Source of the DNA: Paralvinella palmiformis
Lineage: Eukaryota; Annelida; Polychaeta; Terebellida; Alvinellidae
Direction of reading: 5' to 3'
NCBI GenBank assembly: GCA_025642065.1
Contig: JAODUP010001076.1
Coordinates: forward strand, 62,001-126,000
Length of the DNA stretch: 64,000 nt
Positions within the stretch are counted from its first letter, which is position 1. Every line of letters starts with the position of its first letter. Positions 63,151-64,000 of the stretch are shown one piece after another. The notes below the pieces were generated by a model. That model ran no database searches. It was given only the letters and a program-made list of their open reading frames with translations, and was not told where the DNA came from. The position numbers were made by a program, and so were the translations under genes.

Positions 63151-63299
63151 AAAATGTGTATGAACACTGTTGTATATTGGCATATTCAAGAAGAAAATAT
63201 GTTAAATTTACTGGATTATAATTGATGTGATAAATGGAGCCAAGGCATGAGCCAGTATTCAGTGTCAGTTAATATGCCATACTTATAAACATCATCACT

Positions 63300-63545
63300 T
63301 TATGACACGGGGTCAATTCAATTTTTGAATTGCTTATTTAAAACATTTGGAATTGAAGTTTGCTACAAAACAAATTATCTACAAATTAATTAACCAATTC
63401 ATTTATAAACTACTGGGAGTAGGTATTCCAAGTAGGTACACCAATCAGTGATTGGACTAGGTAAAACATGGAATTGGAATTAATAGAGTTGATCATTTTG
63501 ATTTGGAATTGACAAAATGGAAATGGAATTGATCCGATGTCTGGT
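63300..63545. repeat. Repeat with GGGGTCAATTC / GGAATTGA ends
   Basis: It begins ACGGGGTCAATTCAATTTTT and ends in multiple GGAATTGA words. The pattern fits short DNA transposons with imperfect AATT-rich inverted ends. It is diverged. Confidence 0.4.
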
Positions 63546-64000
63546 CTCTGATATAAATAAACAGATAACGAGATATACATATTTCATGCATAAAATTATG
63601 TGATTAGATGTTTGCTTTAAAACTAGTACCATATTCTGTTGTGTATACTGTGCATTCAAATATAATGTGCACCCCTTGTTGACCAGAAAAAACTAGAAAA
63701 TTTTCAGCTGGACTTACGAACCATTTATTCTGTAATTACGTACGCATATGGCTTGATATGGATTTTGCTCCTAAGGTCTGCAAAAAGGTTGTGACTTTTT
63801 AATTTCATTCTGAATTGCTTTGATGTTATAATTAATAACCTTATCTCAATTGTGAGCAGTGATTTCTATTGTATCACTAATCAATAATATCTGATGCATG
63901 TATAAATCCGTGTTTCATGAGTTTTTATGGTAGTGATTTATGTTCACACCTTCTATGATGACATTTTGATCATTTGGTAATTAAAGATAATAATTAGACC

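Larger units (their letters stand above)
61870..64000. other. Gene-free stretch at the right end
   Basis: Contains two dispersed repeats (62915-63150 and 63300-63545) and AT-rich sequence. No exon is recognised. Confidence 0.45.

Noticed and set aside
1..64000. CRISPR arrays, bacterial operons, ribosomal RNA genes
   Set aside because: Tandem repeats here lack unique spacers, all the rebuilt genes are split by introns, and no rRNA-like sequence was seen.

Overview
The window is animal nuclear DNA. Its genes are split by GT-AG introns, it is AT-rich, and it is crowded with microsatellites, tRNA-headed SINEs, CR1/L2-like LINE fragments and hAT transposase relics. The gene content and SINE styles (tRNA heads, one copy with a 'ggcgctatataaa' 3' part) suggest a marine invertebrate, most likely a mollusc. 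That placement is an inference.

Four genes could be rebuilt exon by exon, each with a consistent reading phase except at one junction noted below. (1) 0.5-9.8 kb, minus: a secreted C-type lectin of about 219 aa. Its signal-peptide exon (9680-9779) is separated from three lectin-domain exons (548-1776) by a 7.9 kb intron full of repeats. (2) 25.3-31.3 kb, minus: a mitochondrial fission regulator of the MTFR1/MTFR2/MTFR1L family, about 361 aa in six coding exons. The splice pair between exons 3 and 4 is ambiguous. (3) 39.1-42.7 kb, plus: ARMC1, 290 aa in eight exons. (4) 45.1-51.1 kb, minus: mitochondrial NAD kinase 2 (NADK2), 434 aa in nine coding exons, including a 40-nt one. A fifth gene shows only one unidentified 123-nt exon (60718-60840, minus).

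Layout: 0-9.8 kb is the lectin gene. 9.8-25.3 kb is intergenic, with SINEs, a hAT relic and possible MTFR 3' UTR. 25.3-34 kb is the MTFR gene. 34-42.7 kb is ARMC1 with its probable 5' non-coding part. 42.7-45.1 kb holds the convergent 3' ends of ARMC1 and NADK2. 45.1-53.7 kb is NADK2. 53.7-64 kb is mostly repeats: a LINE piece, a hAT relic, SINEs, a LINE 3' tail and a reverse transcriptase C-terminal fragment.

The main biological point is the head-to-head MTFR/ARMC1 pair. The same two genes are divergent neighbours in human (8q13), and both act on mitochondria. Between them, near 34.0-34.2 kb, lie two CCAAT boxes 43 bp apart, with a splice donor facing outward on each side. This looks like a shared bidirectional promoter. 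NADK2 adds a third mitochondrial gene next door. Clusters of the palindrome AGATCT (usually TAGATCTA) surround both this intergenic region and the region upstream of NADK2.
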